A stretch of DNA of 64,000 nucleotides. It comes from Parabacteroides goldsteinii. Its GTDB lineage: Bacteria; Bacteroidota; Bacteroidia; Bacteroidales; Tannerellaceae. Below the pieces are notes generated by a model. That model was not told the origin of the DNA and did no database searches. It worked only from the letters and a program-made list of their open reading frames with translations. Shown here in pieces: positions 26,201 to 35,185 of the stretch. Made by a program: the position numbers and the translations under genes. The stretch is taken from assembly GCF_015550595.1 (NCBI RefSeq), contig NZ_JADNBB010000001.1, positions 322,473 through 386,472 on the forward strand, given 5' to 3'. Position 1 is the first letter of the stretch; each line of letters starts with the position of its first letter.

Positions 26201-29200
26201 TTAAAAACTAAGGTTCACACCAAAAGAATAACTCTTCATCATAGGATAATCGAATATCGTTGAACTTTCCGGATCATAATATTTCACCTTGTTCTGAAGT
26301 AAACACAAGTTATTTCCTGTCAGGAAGAATTTCAACTGGGCAATTCCCAACTTGGTCAATACAGATTTAGGCAATGCATAAGAAAGGTTCACATTTTTCA
26401 GACGCAGGAAGGAACCGTTACGCATCCAGAATGTCGATTCTTCACCAGCTGCATTACGGGATGCACGCGGAAAGGCAGCATTCACATTCTCCGGTGTCCA
26501 GTGGTCAGTCCAGAAATCGAAGTTCGTTTCCTGCGGACGTGCTTGGGCACCTCTCATAGCGATCATAACGTCATGTCCGGCTACTCCCTGTAAGAATATA
26601 TCCAAAGAAAGACCTTTCCATGAACCACCCAAAGAAAGACCGTAATTCAAAGGAGGTGTCGTATGGTTCATAATCCAGTCTTTATCATTATCATCGATTA
26701 CACCATCCGGTTCATCACTGTTCGCTCCACGCAAGTCTTTATAGTTCAACATTCCCAACTCAGGTTTCTGTCCAAAGATCGTATATCCTTCCGGCAGTGC
26801 ATCCAAATCCGCTTGTGTACGGATAATATCTGTTGCGATATACCCCATTTTACGATCTGTACTATACCCTATCTCAGACTTATAAGAACGAAGGTTCTCC
26901 GCTTCATCTTTTGTGATCACTTTATTCACGGCATATCCCAGATTCCCTTTTACATAATACTTGAAATCATCACCGATCTTGTCATTATAGCCTAACTCCA
27001 CTTCAAACCCTTTAGCATCGATCACACCATAGTTTTCAGAAGGCATCTTCGCACCGAAAGTTGCAGGAATACTGGCTGCCCGGTCTCCCAGAATATCATA
27101 TGTATGCCTGTAGAAAGCATCTACATTCATTGACAACTTGTTGTTCAAAAAAGTGGCATCAAGACCGAAGTTATATGTCAAAGACTTTTCCCATGTTATA
27201 TCGATATTGGGAATTACATCTGCCGTAACACCGCTGCTCAACGAGCCGAAATAAGCACCATTCACTAGATTATAACGTTGCATCCATTGCCATCCACTAA
27301 TTGCATTCTTATCTTTCAGGACAATACCGTCATTACCCAGCAATCCGATAGAGGTTCTTAATTTCAGATAGTTGATAAACTTAACATTCTCTTTGAAGAA
27401 TTTTTCTTCCGATACTCTCCACGCCAATGAAGCAGACGGGAAAAATCCCCAACGGTTCTTAGGAGCAAAATTGACGGAACCGTCATAACGGAAAGAGGCT
27501 TCCACCAGATACCTGTCATCATAACCATAATTCAAACGACCGATGTAAGATATACGTCCTGTTTCTTCCCCTTTTCCATCCACTGTAGAGTTTTTCGAAT
27601 CAGAACTACCGGCAAACAATTGGTCGACTGCAGAAGAAATGAAATAATTTCTCACCCCGTTAAACCAATCGACCGTTCCTTCCGATTGCTCATAAACAAA
27701 CAATGCCCCAACATCATGCTTCCCAAACTTATTGGCATAAGTAACATAACCGTTCAACTGATAACTGTCTCGGGCGTCATATTTTTCTTCCAGAAAGTCA
27801 CCGTCAGATCTTACTTTGACACGGTCTATCACATCTGTTATAATATGATTATGACCACCGGTCATTTTATATTCATACAATGAATAAGGGCGGTTAAACT
27901 GTTTTATAAAAGTATGCCTGTCGTATTTATTAAATAATAATTTAAGACTTAAACCTTTGACAAACGGAACATTATATTGTAATGAAATATTCGCGTCATA
28001 ATTAGAATATTTTTTTCTGTTATAGCCGGTATTACCTCCCAGCAACTCAATCGGATGCCATTCCACAAAACTTCCGGTCGGCTTCCCGTCAATATACGGA
28101 GGTACTTGTCCTGTCCGGAAAAGCAGGCCCCTATACAGGTTATCCATCTTATCAGAATCATTGTCATACCTCCAATATGGTTTATCATCATTTCTAGTAT
28201 CCATATTCAGATTCAGAGAAACGATTAAATCTTTTGTGATGTTTGCCTCCAGATTACTTCTCAGGTTGTATTTCTTGAAACTCAGATTATTGAAAGAACC
28301 TGTTTCATAATAATAGTTACCACCAATAAAATAACGGACACGTTCGTTACCTCCGCTAACATTCAGAGAATGCCTGGTTACCAGCGGTTGCTTCCAGGCT
28401 TCATCCAGCCAGTTATAATTGTTCTTTTTGAAGTACTCCAACTCGTCATCCGTATAATAACTCAAATCCGTCGGGTCTACATTTTCCACAATTCTATTGT
28501 CATTGATAAAAACTGCCTGATTGTAAGCATTCTGTGTTTCCGGGATCATAGTAGCATCGGATAAACCGATGGAACCGGTATAAGCGATAGTCGGCTTTCC
28601 TATTTTGCCTTTCTTGGTCGTAACCAATACTACACCATTAGCTGCACGTGCTCCATAAATAGCAGCAGATGCCCCATCTTTCAGCACAGACAAATTTTCC
28701 ACTTCACTTGCATCCAAACCGTCAAAAGCAAATTTATCTCTGACAATACCGTCGATTATATATAAAGGAGCCGAGTCATTCCAGGTTCCTTTAGAACGTA
28801 CCGTCATATCCGCACCGGCACCGGGCTTACCTCCTGATTGCGTCAACAATACTCCTGCCATTTTACCGACGAGCGCACTGGATAAACTACCCGCCGGAGA
28901 ATCCTGTATATCTTCCGCACTAACAGAAGAGACGGATCCGGTCAGATTCACTTTTTTCTGGATACCATACCCTACAATTACCACTTCCTCCAGTTTCTGG
29001 GTATCTTCCTGCAATTTTACATTGACGGAAGTTCCATCGTGTACAGCCACTTCCTGGCTGATATAACCAATGTAGGAGATCAGGAGAGTTTTTCCGGATA
29101 CATTATCCAAGGTATATTTACCATCGATATCTGTAATTGTTCCGTTCGTAGTTCCTTTCTCCACCACATTGGCACCGATAATCGGCTCACCGTTAGCATC

Positions 29201-29635
29201 TGTAACTATACCTGTAACATTCCCTTTTTTCGCCTGTGCCACAACCGGAATAACCGAATTATTAATCTTTTCCATCGGGTTGATCAAAATAAGGTTGTTC
29301 TCTGTGATTTCATATCTGATTCCTTCTTTAGCAAACAAACGGTTCAAGATCGTTTCAACACTCTGCTCTTTCTCACGTACAGACACTTTCTTATCCAGGT
29401 TTATCTTTCCACTTTCATAAATAAAGCGAAATTCGGACTGATTCTCAATCAGAAAAAGGATTTCTTTGATAGACTGGTTGCTTACGTCCAACGACAACTT
29501 CGTCTTTTGGGAATAAACGGTAGCCGAGATATTGAGCGAGAAAACAATTAAAGCTAAAGCTGTTAATCTCATAATAGCGTATATCTTTTTAAGGACCGGA
29601 TATGATTCCGGCCTTGACCAATTAAAAAATTTCAT
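26201..29635 (-). CDS. SusC/RagA-family TonB-dependent transducer with STN domain (PUL-B)
   Basis: 1144 residues. A long N-terminus leads into the signal sequence (MRLTALALIVFSLNISA). An STN domain follows (LSLDVSNQSIKEILFLIENQSEFRFIY to about residue 120), then a CarboxypepD_reg-like domain (GIVTDANGEPIIGANVV), a TonB plug (YIIDGIVRDK, GASAAIYGARAANGVVLVTTKKG) and a beta-barrel ending SFGVNLSF. The STN domain is the periplasmic contact for a FecR-type anti-sigma factor, encoded just upstream, so ligand binding should signal induction. A terminator-like hairpin separates it from fecR. Confidence 0.95.
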   Translation of the reverse strand: MKFFNWSRPESYPVLKKIYAIMRLTALALIVFSLNISATVYSQKTKLSLDVSNQSIKEILFLIENQSEFRFIYESGKINLDKKVSVREKEQSVETILNRLFAKEGIRYEITENNLILINPMEKINNSVIPVVAQAKKGNVTGIVTDANGEPIIGANVVEKGTTNGTITDIDGKYTLDNVSGKTLLISYIGYISQEVAVHDGTSVNVKLQEDTQKLEEVVIVGYGIQKKVNLTGSVSSVSAEDIQDSPAGSLSSALVGKMAGVLLTQSGGKPGAGADMTVRSKGTWNDSAPLYIIDGIVRDKFAFDGLDASEVENLSVLKDGASAAIYGARAANGVVLVTTKKGKIGKPTIAYTGSIGLSDATMIPETQNAYNQAVFINDNRIVENVDPTDLSYYTDDELEYFKKNNYNWLDEAWKQPLVTRHSLNVSGGNERVRYFIGGNYYYETGSFNNLSFKKYNLRSNLEANITKDLIVSLNLNMDTRNDDKPYWRYDNDSDKMDNLYRGLLFRTGQVPPYIDGKPTGSFVEWHPIELLGGNTGYNRKKYSNYDANISLQYNVPFVKGLSLKLLFNKYDRHTFIKQFNRPYSLYEYKMTGGHNHIITDVIDRVKVRSDGDFLEEKYDARDSYQLNGYVTYANKFGKHDVGALFVYEQSEGTVDWFNGVRNYFISSAVDQLFAGSSDSKNSTVDGKGEETGRISYIGRLNYGYDDRYLVEASFRYDGSVNFAPKNRWGFFPSASLAWRVSEEKFFKENVKFINYLKLRTSIGLLGNDGIVLKDKNAISGWQWMQRYNLVNGAYFGSLSSGVTADVIPNIDITWEKSLTYNFGLDATFLNNKLSMNVDAFYRHTYDILGDRAASIPATFGAKMPSENYGVIDAKGFEVELGYNDKIGDDFKYYVKGNLGYAVNKVITKDEAENLRSYKSEIGYSTDRKMGYIATDIIRTQADLDALPEGYTIFGQKPELGMLNYKDLRGANSDEPDGVIDDNDKDWIMNHTTPPLNYGLSLGGSWKGLSLDIFLQGVAGHDVMIAMRGAQARPQETNFDFWTDHWTPENVNAAFPRASRNAAGEESTFWMRNGSFLRLKNVNLSYALPKSVLTKLGIAQLKFFLTGNNLCLLQNKVKYYDPESSTIFDYPMMKSYSFGVNLSF

Positions 29636-29690
29636 ATATTTGTAATTTGATAGTTAGTTAACAATAGTGCTGGAAACACTGTGAATTAAT

Positions 29691-29731
29691 GATCAAAAAA
29701 TAGGACGGGAAGTGGTTGCAACATTTCCCGT
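29691..29731 (-). terminator. Attenuator-like terminator between FecR and SusC (PUL-B)
   Basis: ACGGGAA (29705-29711) pairs with TTCCCGT (29725-29731) over 13 nt; the minus-strand RNA then runs into a U-rich stretch (plus A-run 29695-29700). It probably uncouples low regulatory-gene expression from susC expression. Confidence 0.7.
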
Positions 29732-29766
29732 TTTTCGTGCTTCATGGTTGTTTCTTCATAGGCAAA

Positions 29767-30747
29767 TTATTTAGGGGTTATACTTATATTTTTTCCTTTC
29801 ACGTGATAAGCTATATTACTTAAATGGGATAAGGCCTCCAATACATCCGTAATTGTTTCTTCCTGTATTACACCATTGTAATGTATGTTTTTACCTAAAC
29901 CTTCCTGAATATGAATATCGACATTATACCATCTTTCCAAATATTTACAAACATCAGTCAATGACATATCATCCATATAAAGCTTATTATTCAGCCATCC
30001 ATAAGAATGGGACAAATCACCGCTAAGCTGTTTCAATGTACTAGTCCGCTTATTGAACTCTGCCATATCACCTGCTTTCATCTTCAGTTTGTCGTTATTA
30101 TGTCCCAATTCAATGTGTCCCTCCACCAACGAAGCTTGTACAGTCGGGTCGTCTGCATAAGCTCTCAGGTTAAAAGATGTACCTAATACTTTCACCTCTA
30201 CTCCATCAGTCATTTTCACAATAAAAGGGGTTTTACTTTTCGATACATCAAAATATCCTTCCCCCTGGAAACGGACCTCCCGAATTTTCTTCTTCGAGTT
30301 ATATACATAAGTAATATCCGACCCTGAATTCAACTTTACAACAGACCCGTCAGGCAACGCTATTTCCGAACGGTTCCCGTAATCGGCGGTCAAGCTGACA
30401 GAGATATCCTGCTCCTTATCAAATACTCCGGTAACAGAAAGAATGACCATCAATAAAACAGAGGCTGCGACACCCGATAAAGTATAATAAATATTATTCA
30501 CACGTTTCCGGAGAAGAGTCTTCTGCCTATTGGATGTATCCACTTTTTCCCAGGCACGATCCACATTGAAAATACCGGGATCCATATAATGTCCGGATTC
30601 CTCCCAAATTCTGCGGTATCGCTCCAGCTCCTGCCGGTTCTCCTCATTTCGATCCAGCCATTCCTGTAGGACCGGGTCGGTGACCTCTTTTTCACCGCTG
30701 AATAGGTAATCTATTATATGATCACTTATATGTTCTTTTTCTTCCAT
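29767..30747 (-). CDS. FecR-family anti-sigma factor (PUL-B)
   Basis: ATG 30747 (MEEKEHISDH) is chosen because AAGGAAGA lies just upstream as a ribosome-binding site; 326 residues. A cytoplasmic N-terminal region binds sigma; one membrane segment lies near residues 80-105 (YTLSGVAASVLLMVILSVTGVF). The periplasmic FecR domain follows (YGNRSEIALPDGSVVKLNSGSDITY, VRFQGEGYFDVSK, FIVKMTDGVEVKVLGTSFNLRAY), with a C-terminal STN-like/DUF4974 region (NIHYNGVIQEETITDVLEAL). It keeps the adjacent ECF sigma factor inactive until SusC signals. Confidence 0.93.
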   Translation of the reverse strand: MEEKEHISDHIIDYLFSGEKEVTDPVLQEWLDRNEENRQELERYRRIWEESGHYMDPGIFNVDRAWEKVDTSNRQKTLLRKRVNNIYYTLSGVAASVLLMVILSVTGVFDKEQDISVSLTADYGNRSEIALPDGSVVKLNSGSDITYVYNSKKKIREVRFQGEGYFDVSKSKTPFIVKMTDGVEVKVLGTSFNLRAYADDPTVQASLVEGHIELGHNNDKLKMKAGDMAEFNKRTSTLKQLSGDLSHSYGWLNNKLYMDDMSLTDVCKYLERWYNVDIHIQEGLGKNIHYNGVIQEETITDVLEALSHLSNIAYHVKGKNISITPK

Positions 30748-30811
30748 GAATCTTCCTTTTATAATTAAGACACAGTAAAACAAAAAAGGTCCTATACGGA
30801 CCTAAAAAAAT

Positions 30812-31354
30812 TTATATACCTTTTACCTCCAGGCACTTTTTCAACCTCTGAAGGGATGCCCAAATCTGATTTTTAATTGTTTTGACTGAAATAGATAACT
30901 GCTCTGCAATCTCTTTCTGCTTCAGTCCTTTGACGCGGTGAAGGAGTAACACCTCTTTACACCTGCCAGGCAGCAGGTTGATACAATCGTAAAGGGCCAT
31001 GCGGAATTCTTCAGTCTCAAGCGGATTTTCTTCGTAATAAGGAAGTTGTTTTTCCCGGTTCTCTAAAACTGTTTTGTAATTCGTTTGTGTACGGATATGA
31101 TTCAATGCCAGATTTCTCGCCATCTTATACAGGTAACCGGAAACATTCTCACCAATTGCTAGCCTCTTCCGGTTGTTCCAAAGGGTAAGGAATAGTTCCT
31201 GCACAACATCCTCAGCATCCTCTTTCTCTCCTAACAGACGATAGACATAACAACACAGACGGCTGTAATATCGTATAAACAGCTTATTGTAACTGGTGTA
31301 ATCATCATTTGTGATTGCAGCAATTAGTTTTTCATCTGTAATAGAGACATTCAA
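30812..31354 (-). CDS. ECF-type RNA polymerase sigma factor (PUL-B)
   Basis: 180 residues. Region 2 spans about 22-90 (YYSRLCCYVYRLLGEKEDAEDVVQELFLTLWNNR) and region 4 about 120-175 (LPGRCKEVLLLHRVKGLKQKEIAEQLSISVKTIKNQI, a helix-turn-helix). The first codon is TTG at 31354; the upstream in-frame codons are ATA, TAT and then a TAA stop, and no in-frame ATG is near, so TTG is the most plausible start. It should direct polymerase to the PUL-B promoter when released by FecR, whose start lies about 65 bp downstream. Confidence 0.92.
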   Translation of the reverse strand: MNVSITDEKLIAAITNDDYTSYNKLFIRYYSRLCCYVYRLLGEKEDAEDVVQELFLTLWNNRKRLAIGENVSGYLYKMARNLALNHIRTQTNYKTVLENREKQLPYYEENPLETEEFRMALYDCINLLPGRCKEVLLLHRVKGLKQKEIAEQLSISVKTIKNQIWASLQRLKKCLEVKGI

Positions 31355-31475
31355 TATATATTAATTAAATATTAGATAAATATCACTCTGCAATTATCAC
31401 GACTGCTTCTTAATGACGTGGTTGTATGAAGTAATTAAAATCTTTTTCTATATAATTACACGCTATAACCCAATG

Positions 31476-31483
31476 CAAATGTA
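31476..31483 (-). promoter_or_regulatory. -7 box (TACATTTG) upstream of PUL-B sigma gene
   Basis: Matches the Bacteroidetes TAnnTTTG -7 consensus on the minus strand, 122 bp before the TTG start. No clear -33 TTTG is seen. Confidence 0.4.
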
Positions 31484-31800
31484 AACTTATTTTTGTTATA
31501 AAAATAGTATAAAACTATTTATTTGATGGACTATTCTCTGATTCGCCAATCACCTCTTACCGGAAACTGTCACATATCGTAAAAGTTCGCAATGCCCGTC
31601 AATATCCATTACTCCTTTTTTATCAATTCACTTTCACGATACCTTTACAAAGAAAAGCAGTATATCTTCATGCCCCAATATTCATGCTTAGGTAAAATAC
31701 ACAAAACGGCTAGGTTTTTTACATCGCATGCAGGAAAAGAAAAAAGCAAGGTAGATTGTTATTTCCCATATGACAAGCAAAGACTTTATCGTTTTGTCCT

Positions 31801-31808
31801 TATATTTG
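31801..31808 (+). promoter_or_regulatory. -7 box (TATATTTG) of XRE-family gene
   Basis: Exact TAnnTTTG match ending 22 bp before the ATG at 31831, predicting a leader of about 15 nt. The -33 element is not clear. Confidence 0.55.
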
Positions 31809-31830
31809 TCTCAAATAAAATAAGTTCGAT

Positions 31831-32289
31831 ATGGAAAAAGAAACAGAAGAGAAAACTCAAAAGAACGTTCACCAGGGTGCAAACGTCCGCAGATTACGTA
31901 ATATAATGGGTGTCAAACAGAGCTCATTAGCGAAAGATCTCGGCACTACGCAGCAAATGGTTTCACGCATCGAAAGCCAGCGGGTGATCGAAAAAGATAC
32001 GTTGATCCAAATCGCGAACATCCTAAATGTTTCCCCCAAGATCATTGAAGAACTGGATGAAAATCCGCTATCAGTCATTATTGAAAATAATAATTTTGAA
32101 AGTGGAAGCTATAATACAGGAATTGATAACTCAAATGTTGGAGAAGAAAATCATCACAATACAATCCATCATCCCCTGGATAAAATCATGGAATTGAACA
32201 AACAAGCCACCGACCTTTTTGAACGCATGCTGGCCGTTGAAAAAGAGAAGTCCGCCTTGCTGGAACAATTATTGAAGGAGAAAGGGTAA
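31831..32289 (+). CDS. XRE-family HTH transcriptional regulator with C-terminal coiled coil
   Basis: 152 residues, no signal peptide. Residues about 17-72 form a Cro/CI-type helix-turn-helix (NVRRLRNIMGVKQSSLAKDLG, TTQQMVSRIESQRVIEKDTL, QIANILNVSPKIIEEL). A low-complexity Asn/Gly/His linker (SVIIENNNFESGSYNTGIDN) joins it to a C-terminal helix (LDKIMELNKQATDLFERMLAVEKEKSALLEQLL) likely to form a coiled coil. The linker resembles those of many small Bacteroidetes XRE proteins. It is the only plus-strand gene in the PUL stack. Its target is unknown; the dyad repeats starting 71 bp past its stop are a candidate. Regulation of neighbouring PULs is inference only. Confidence 0.85.
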   Translation: MEKETEEKTQKNVHQGANVRRLRNIMGVKQSSLAKDLGTTQQMVSRIESQRVIEKDTLIQIANILNVSPKIIEELDENPLSVIIENNNFESGSYNTGIDNSNVGEENHHNTIHHPLDKIMELNKQATDLFERMLAVEKEKSALLEQLLKEKG

Positions 32290-32360
32290 TATTCATGGTT
32301 ACTACCCGATATAACCTGAATTTCATCCCAAAGTGAAGATAAGATCCCGTCGTAGTAATT

Positions 32361-32448
32361 GCTTGTCGACAATTATAAACAAATTTGCCGATAATTGTGA
32401 GCAAGCTTGCCGATAACTATCAACAAGCTTGCCGACAATTATCGACAG
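32361..32448. repeat. Four tandem 22-bp dyad-symmetric repeats
   Basis: Units at 32361-32382, 32383-32404, 32405-32426 and 32427-32448 follow the consensus GCTTGCCGAtAATTATcaaCA plus A. Each unit is quasi-palindromic around TTG-N2-GATA-N2-TATC-N2-CAA; the third unit fits exactly. They lie between the convergent XRE gene and PUL-C. They resemble an operator array, or could form RNA hairpins. Confidence 0.65.
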
Positions 32449-32473
32449 TAAAATAGTACAACAGAACAACAGC

Positions 32474-32512
32474 ATATTGTTACCGTTCTAATCAGATACC
32501 GGTAAACAATAT
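32474..32512. terminator. Hairpin between convergent XRE gene and PUL-C
   Basis: ATATTGTTACCG (32474-32485) pairs with CGGTAAACAATAT (32500-32512) with one bulged A and a 14-nt loop. Its place between convergent genes suggests a bidirectional terminator, but it lacks a clear U-run on either strand. Confidence 0.4.
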
Positions 32513-32539
32513 TCCTTGCTTCCTGCCCATTATTATCTA

Positions 32540-33604
32540 TCATTCTCCGGTAACAACCTTAAATGTTGCCAGATTACCTTTATGGTCTGTCGGCCAAATT
32601 CCTTTCGGAGTGAAGAACTTGTCCCGGGAATCACTTTCTTCTACCTTTCCACGGATAACAGTTTCAGACGGTCCGACCAGAATACTTTTTTCTAGTGAAA
32701 CTGAAGCATTGGTCGGATAATAATAAATAAAATCGATCCTATCCCTTTCGTCCACATCCGGAGCCCATGCTAACTTTTCCAGCTTGGCTTCTTCCGCCAA
32801 CTTATTTCCGGCCGGGAATGTAAACCCGGGATACAAGATCGGATCCGGATATTTCTCACGATAGGAATCTTTAAATCCAGCTTTTTGCAGCATCACAGAA
32901 CAATCCCAATTGATAATAGCTCCATTATGATCCCACAGATCTTTTGTATTAGCCTGCCAGTCCAGATGGGAAGGCTCGTTGAAGTCACCTCCCATTATCA
33001 CAGGGATCCCCTTGTCGATCTCCGCTTGTGCATCCCGGATAAAAGCAGAGATACTCTCATCCCGGTAAGCCAGTCGGTTCGCCTCCAAAACAATTTTCTC
33101 ATCCGTTACCGGAGAATCTATTTTATCCCAGCTCATACCGCTGTATCCACGAGGCATATAACATTCATAATGCAGGTAATCCAGATGGCAGGAATAGAAA
33201 GAAACAGGTTGCCCGGCTATCGTAACCGCAGCTTTCAACATTGCTCTGCCTTCATCACCAGGGACAATACAACATTTCACGAAACTATCCGGTTTGTACT
33301 TCGTCAAAAGACCGACAACCATTCCCAAAGTCTCCCCATAATAATGCTTCCCCCGCTTTTCCAGATCCTCCAAAATCCTGGGCATGAACATCTTCCCGTC
33401 GAAATCTCTGATTTCACATAAAAAAACGACATCGGCATCGACCTCATCCAATACATCAAGAATTCCCTGATAGCCATTCGGCACTTTCGATCCTTCATGC
33501 CATAAATTCATCTGGTAAACGGTAAAGGTATCGTTTGTCTTTTCTGCTTTTGCCCATACCGGCATACTTAACAGACAAAATAATAAGAATATTATCTTTT
33601 TCAT
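32540..33604 (-). CDS. Secreted endonuclease/exonuclease/phosphatase-fold enzyme (PUL-C)
   Basis: 354 residues with a signal peptide (IIFLLFCLLSMPVWAKA). The EEP/DNase I-like fold is shown by VYQMNLWHEG, VVFLCEIRDF (metal-binding Glu), SFYSCHLDYLHYE, IPVIMGGDFNEPSH (Asp-Phe-Asn), RDRIDFIYY and a terminal PTDHKGNLATF with the catalytic Asp-His pair. The fold covers nucleases, sphingomyelinases, inositol-phosphate and sugar-phosphate phosphatases; the substrate cannot be fixed. It lies 24 bp after susD and is the only enzyme gene in PUL-C, so it likely acts on the imported or bound ligand, perhaps a phosphodiester-containing one. Confidence 0.85.
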   Translation of the reverse strand: MKKIIFLLFCLLSMPVWAKAEKTNDTFTVYQMNLWHEGSKVPNGYQGILDVLDEVDADVVFLCEIRDFDGKMFMPRILEDLEKRGKHYYGETLGMVVGLLTKYKPDSFVKCCIVPGDEGRAMLKAAVTIAGQPVSFYSCHLDYLHYECYMPRGYSGMSWDKIDSPVTDEKIVLEANRLAYRDESISAFIRDAQAEIDKGIPVIMGGDFNEPSHLDWQANTKDLWDHNGAIINWDCSVMLQKAGFKDSYREKYPDPILYPGFTFPAGNKLAEEAKLEKLAWAPDVDERDRIDFIYYYPTNASVSLEKSILVGPSETVIRGKVEESDSRDKFFTPKGIWPTDHKGNLATFKVVTGE

Positions 33605-33628
33605 ATCATCATCTCTTTATTATAAAAA

Positions 33629-35173
33629 CTATTTCAACAACCACATCACGTTATTTACATTATCTGTGCCTCCCCATTGACGATCGAGTGCTGCAAGATA
33701 CTGTTCCTTATTATACAATAATTCGTTCTCCGGATACTGCCAGCGCACTGGGATCTTCGTCTTGTCATCGTTCAGGTTTGTATTCGGGTTAATGGGAAAC
33801 TCCGGATACATGTTACGACGGTAATCGTAGTAATCATCATATTGCATATGATAATAACGAGCAATATAGACTTGGATCCAGATCTGTTTTAAACGGTCTT
33901 TCTGCGTACCTTTTGTATTATAAACCACATAAGAGCCTTTTAAATAATTATCGATGTACTCATCCGTAATTTCTCTTCCATTCTGATATTCCGCAGGAAC
34001 AGTAGAACGAACGAACCGAAAAGAAGCACGGATACCATCCTCATAGTATTTTTGGGCATCTCCTTTTATCCAACCCCGTTCGATAGCCTCAGCAATCGTA
34101 AAATTCATATCCGCATATCCTAAACGAATATATGGAACTCCTGCATAACTCAAACGGTATACCCCATTCGGGCGCGAATGCATCTTGTTAGCAATCTTTT
34201 TGGACTCTTCCCCGAATACGGCAGCAACATCCAATCCCTGATAAGCATTCCAGTCACTCGGTTCCAACAGTTTTTGTCCCGGAGCCAGATATAGCTCATC
34301 TGTCATGGCCTGGGCCGGAGAAAAATAATAGAACAAACGATAATCCTCAAACTTCTTCAACGGATCGATCAATAGGGCAGAACCGGCATATTCGTTAATA
34401 CTCTTCACAAAACTATTATGGAACGGATTCTGCTGGCCTTGCTTATCTGAATAAACAACCTGCAAATTATCGTCATTGCTCTGGAACAGGTTACCCTCCG
34501 CTACTATCCTGGCAAATGTCTCCTTTATATTCAACTCGGGCGTATCATCCACACGCTTAGACAAAGAAATCAACACCTTCAACCGCAGAACATTCGTCGC
34601 TTTTCTCCACTTCACCGGATCTCCTTTATAAAACGGATCACCTTCGAATGTATTAGCTGTAGCAAAGAATTTATCTGCTTTTTCCAGGTCGGACAAAACA
34701 CCTATAAAAACATCTTTCTGACTGTCGTAAACCGGATAACGGTACTCTTCTATATCCAGGGCCTGCGAATAAGGGATATCTCCCATACTCATCGTACAAC
34801 GCCAGAAATTCCAACCTTTCATAAAGTAGAATAATCCGGAATAGGCATCTTTATCTTCCTCGGAAGCCAGTTCCATCATTTGTTTCGCATTCGTCAGTAT
34901 CCGGATATAAGAAAAACTATCTGTTCCGAAACGGTTGTATTGGGCATTATTAATCTGTTCCCCCCAAAACATCCTCCGACTCAGAAACTCATTATACTCC
35001 CATATCTTCGTAACCATGTCCTTTATTACGGTGGTAGCCAACATGGACGATTTAACCTGGGTGGTTGCATCCGGGTTCGTATTCATTTCATCAAAAGTCG
35101 ATGTACAAGCTGAAAACGAAAGAACATACGCCAGTAAACAGCTAACTATTTTTATATTTTTCATATTTCTCAT
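33629..35173 (-). CDS. SusD-like lipoprotein, SusD-like_2 type (PUL-C)
   Basis: 514 residues; lipoprotein signal ending YVLSFSAC (Cys22). The start TFDEMNTNPDATTQV and the segments GLFYFMKGWNFWRCTMSMGDIPYSQAL, WRKATNVLRLKVLISLSKRV and LGYADMNFTIAEAIERGW are typical of the SusD-like_2 branch, which has the motif MNxNP near the N-terminus. A second Met at codon 4 could also start the protein. It pairs with the SusC encoded 12 bp upstream. Confidence 0.92.
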   Translation of the reverse strand: MRNMKNIKIVSCLLAYVLSFSACTSTFDEMNTNPDATTQVKSSMLATTVIKDMVTKIWEYNEFLSRRMFWGEQINNAQYNRFGTDSFSYIRILTNAKQMMELASEEDKDAYSGLFYFMKGWNFWRCTMSMGDIPYSQALDIEEYRYPVYDSQKDVFIGVLSDLEKADKFFATANTFEGDPFYKGDPVKWRKATNVLRLKVLISLSKRVDDTPELNIKETFARIVAEGNLFQSNDDNLQVVYSDKQGQQNPFHNSFVKSINEYAGSALLIDPLKKFEDYRLFYYFSPAQAMTDELYLAPGQKLLEPSDWNAYQGLDVAAVFGEESKKIANKMHSRPNGVYRLSYAGVPYIRLGYADMNFTIAEAIERGWIKGDAQKYYEDGIRASFRFVRSTVPAEYQNGREITDEYIDNYLKGSYVVYNTKGTQKDRLKQIWIQVYIARYYHMQYDDYYDYRRNMYPEFPINPNTNLNDDKTKIPVRWQYPENELLYNKEQYLAALDRQWGGTDNVNNVMWLLK

Positions 35174-35185
35174 TTGTATACTTTA

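Larger units (their letters stand above)
31355..31830. other. Divergent intergenic region, PUL-B sigma / XRE gene
   Basis: 476 bp, AT-rich. It contains a leftward -7-like box (31476-31483), a 7-bp inverted repeat AAATAGT/ACTATTT at 31502-31520, and a rightward -7 box for the XRE gene (31801-31808). A 104-codon plus-strand frame from 31592 runs into the XRE gene in another frame and has no coding character. Confidence 0.7.

Noticed and set aside
31592-31906. 104-codon plus-strand frame upstream of the XRE gene
   Set aside because: It runs into the XRE gene in another frame, has no recognisable domain and covers the XRE promoter; treated as chance.
32361-32448. Possible CRISPR array
   Set aside because: The units are contiguous without spacers, are dyad-symmetric, and there are no cas genes.
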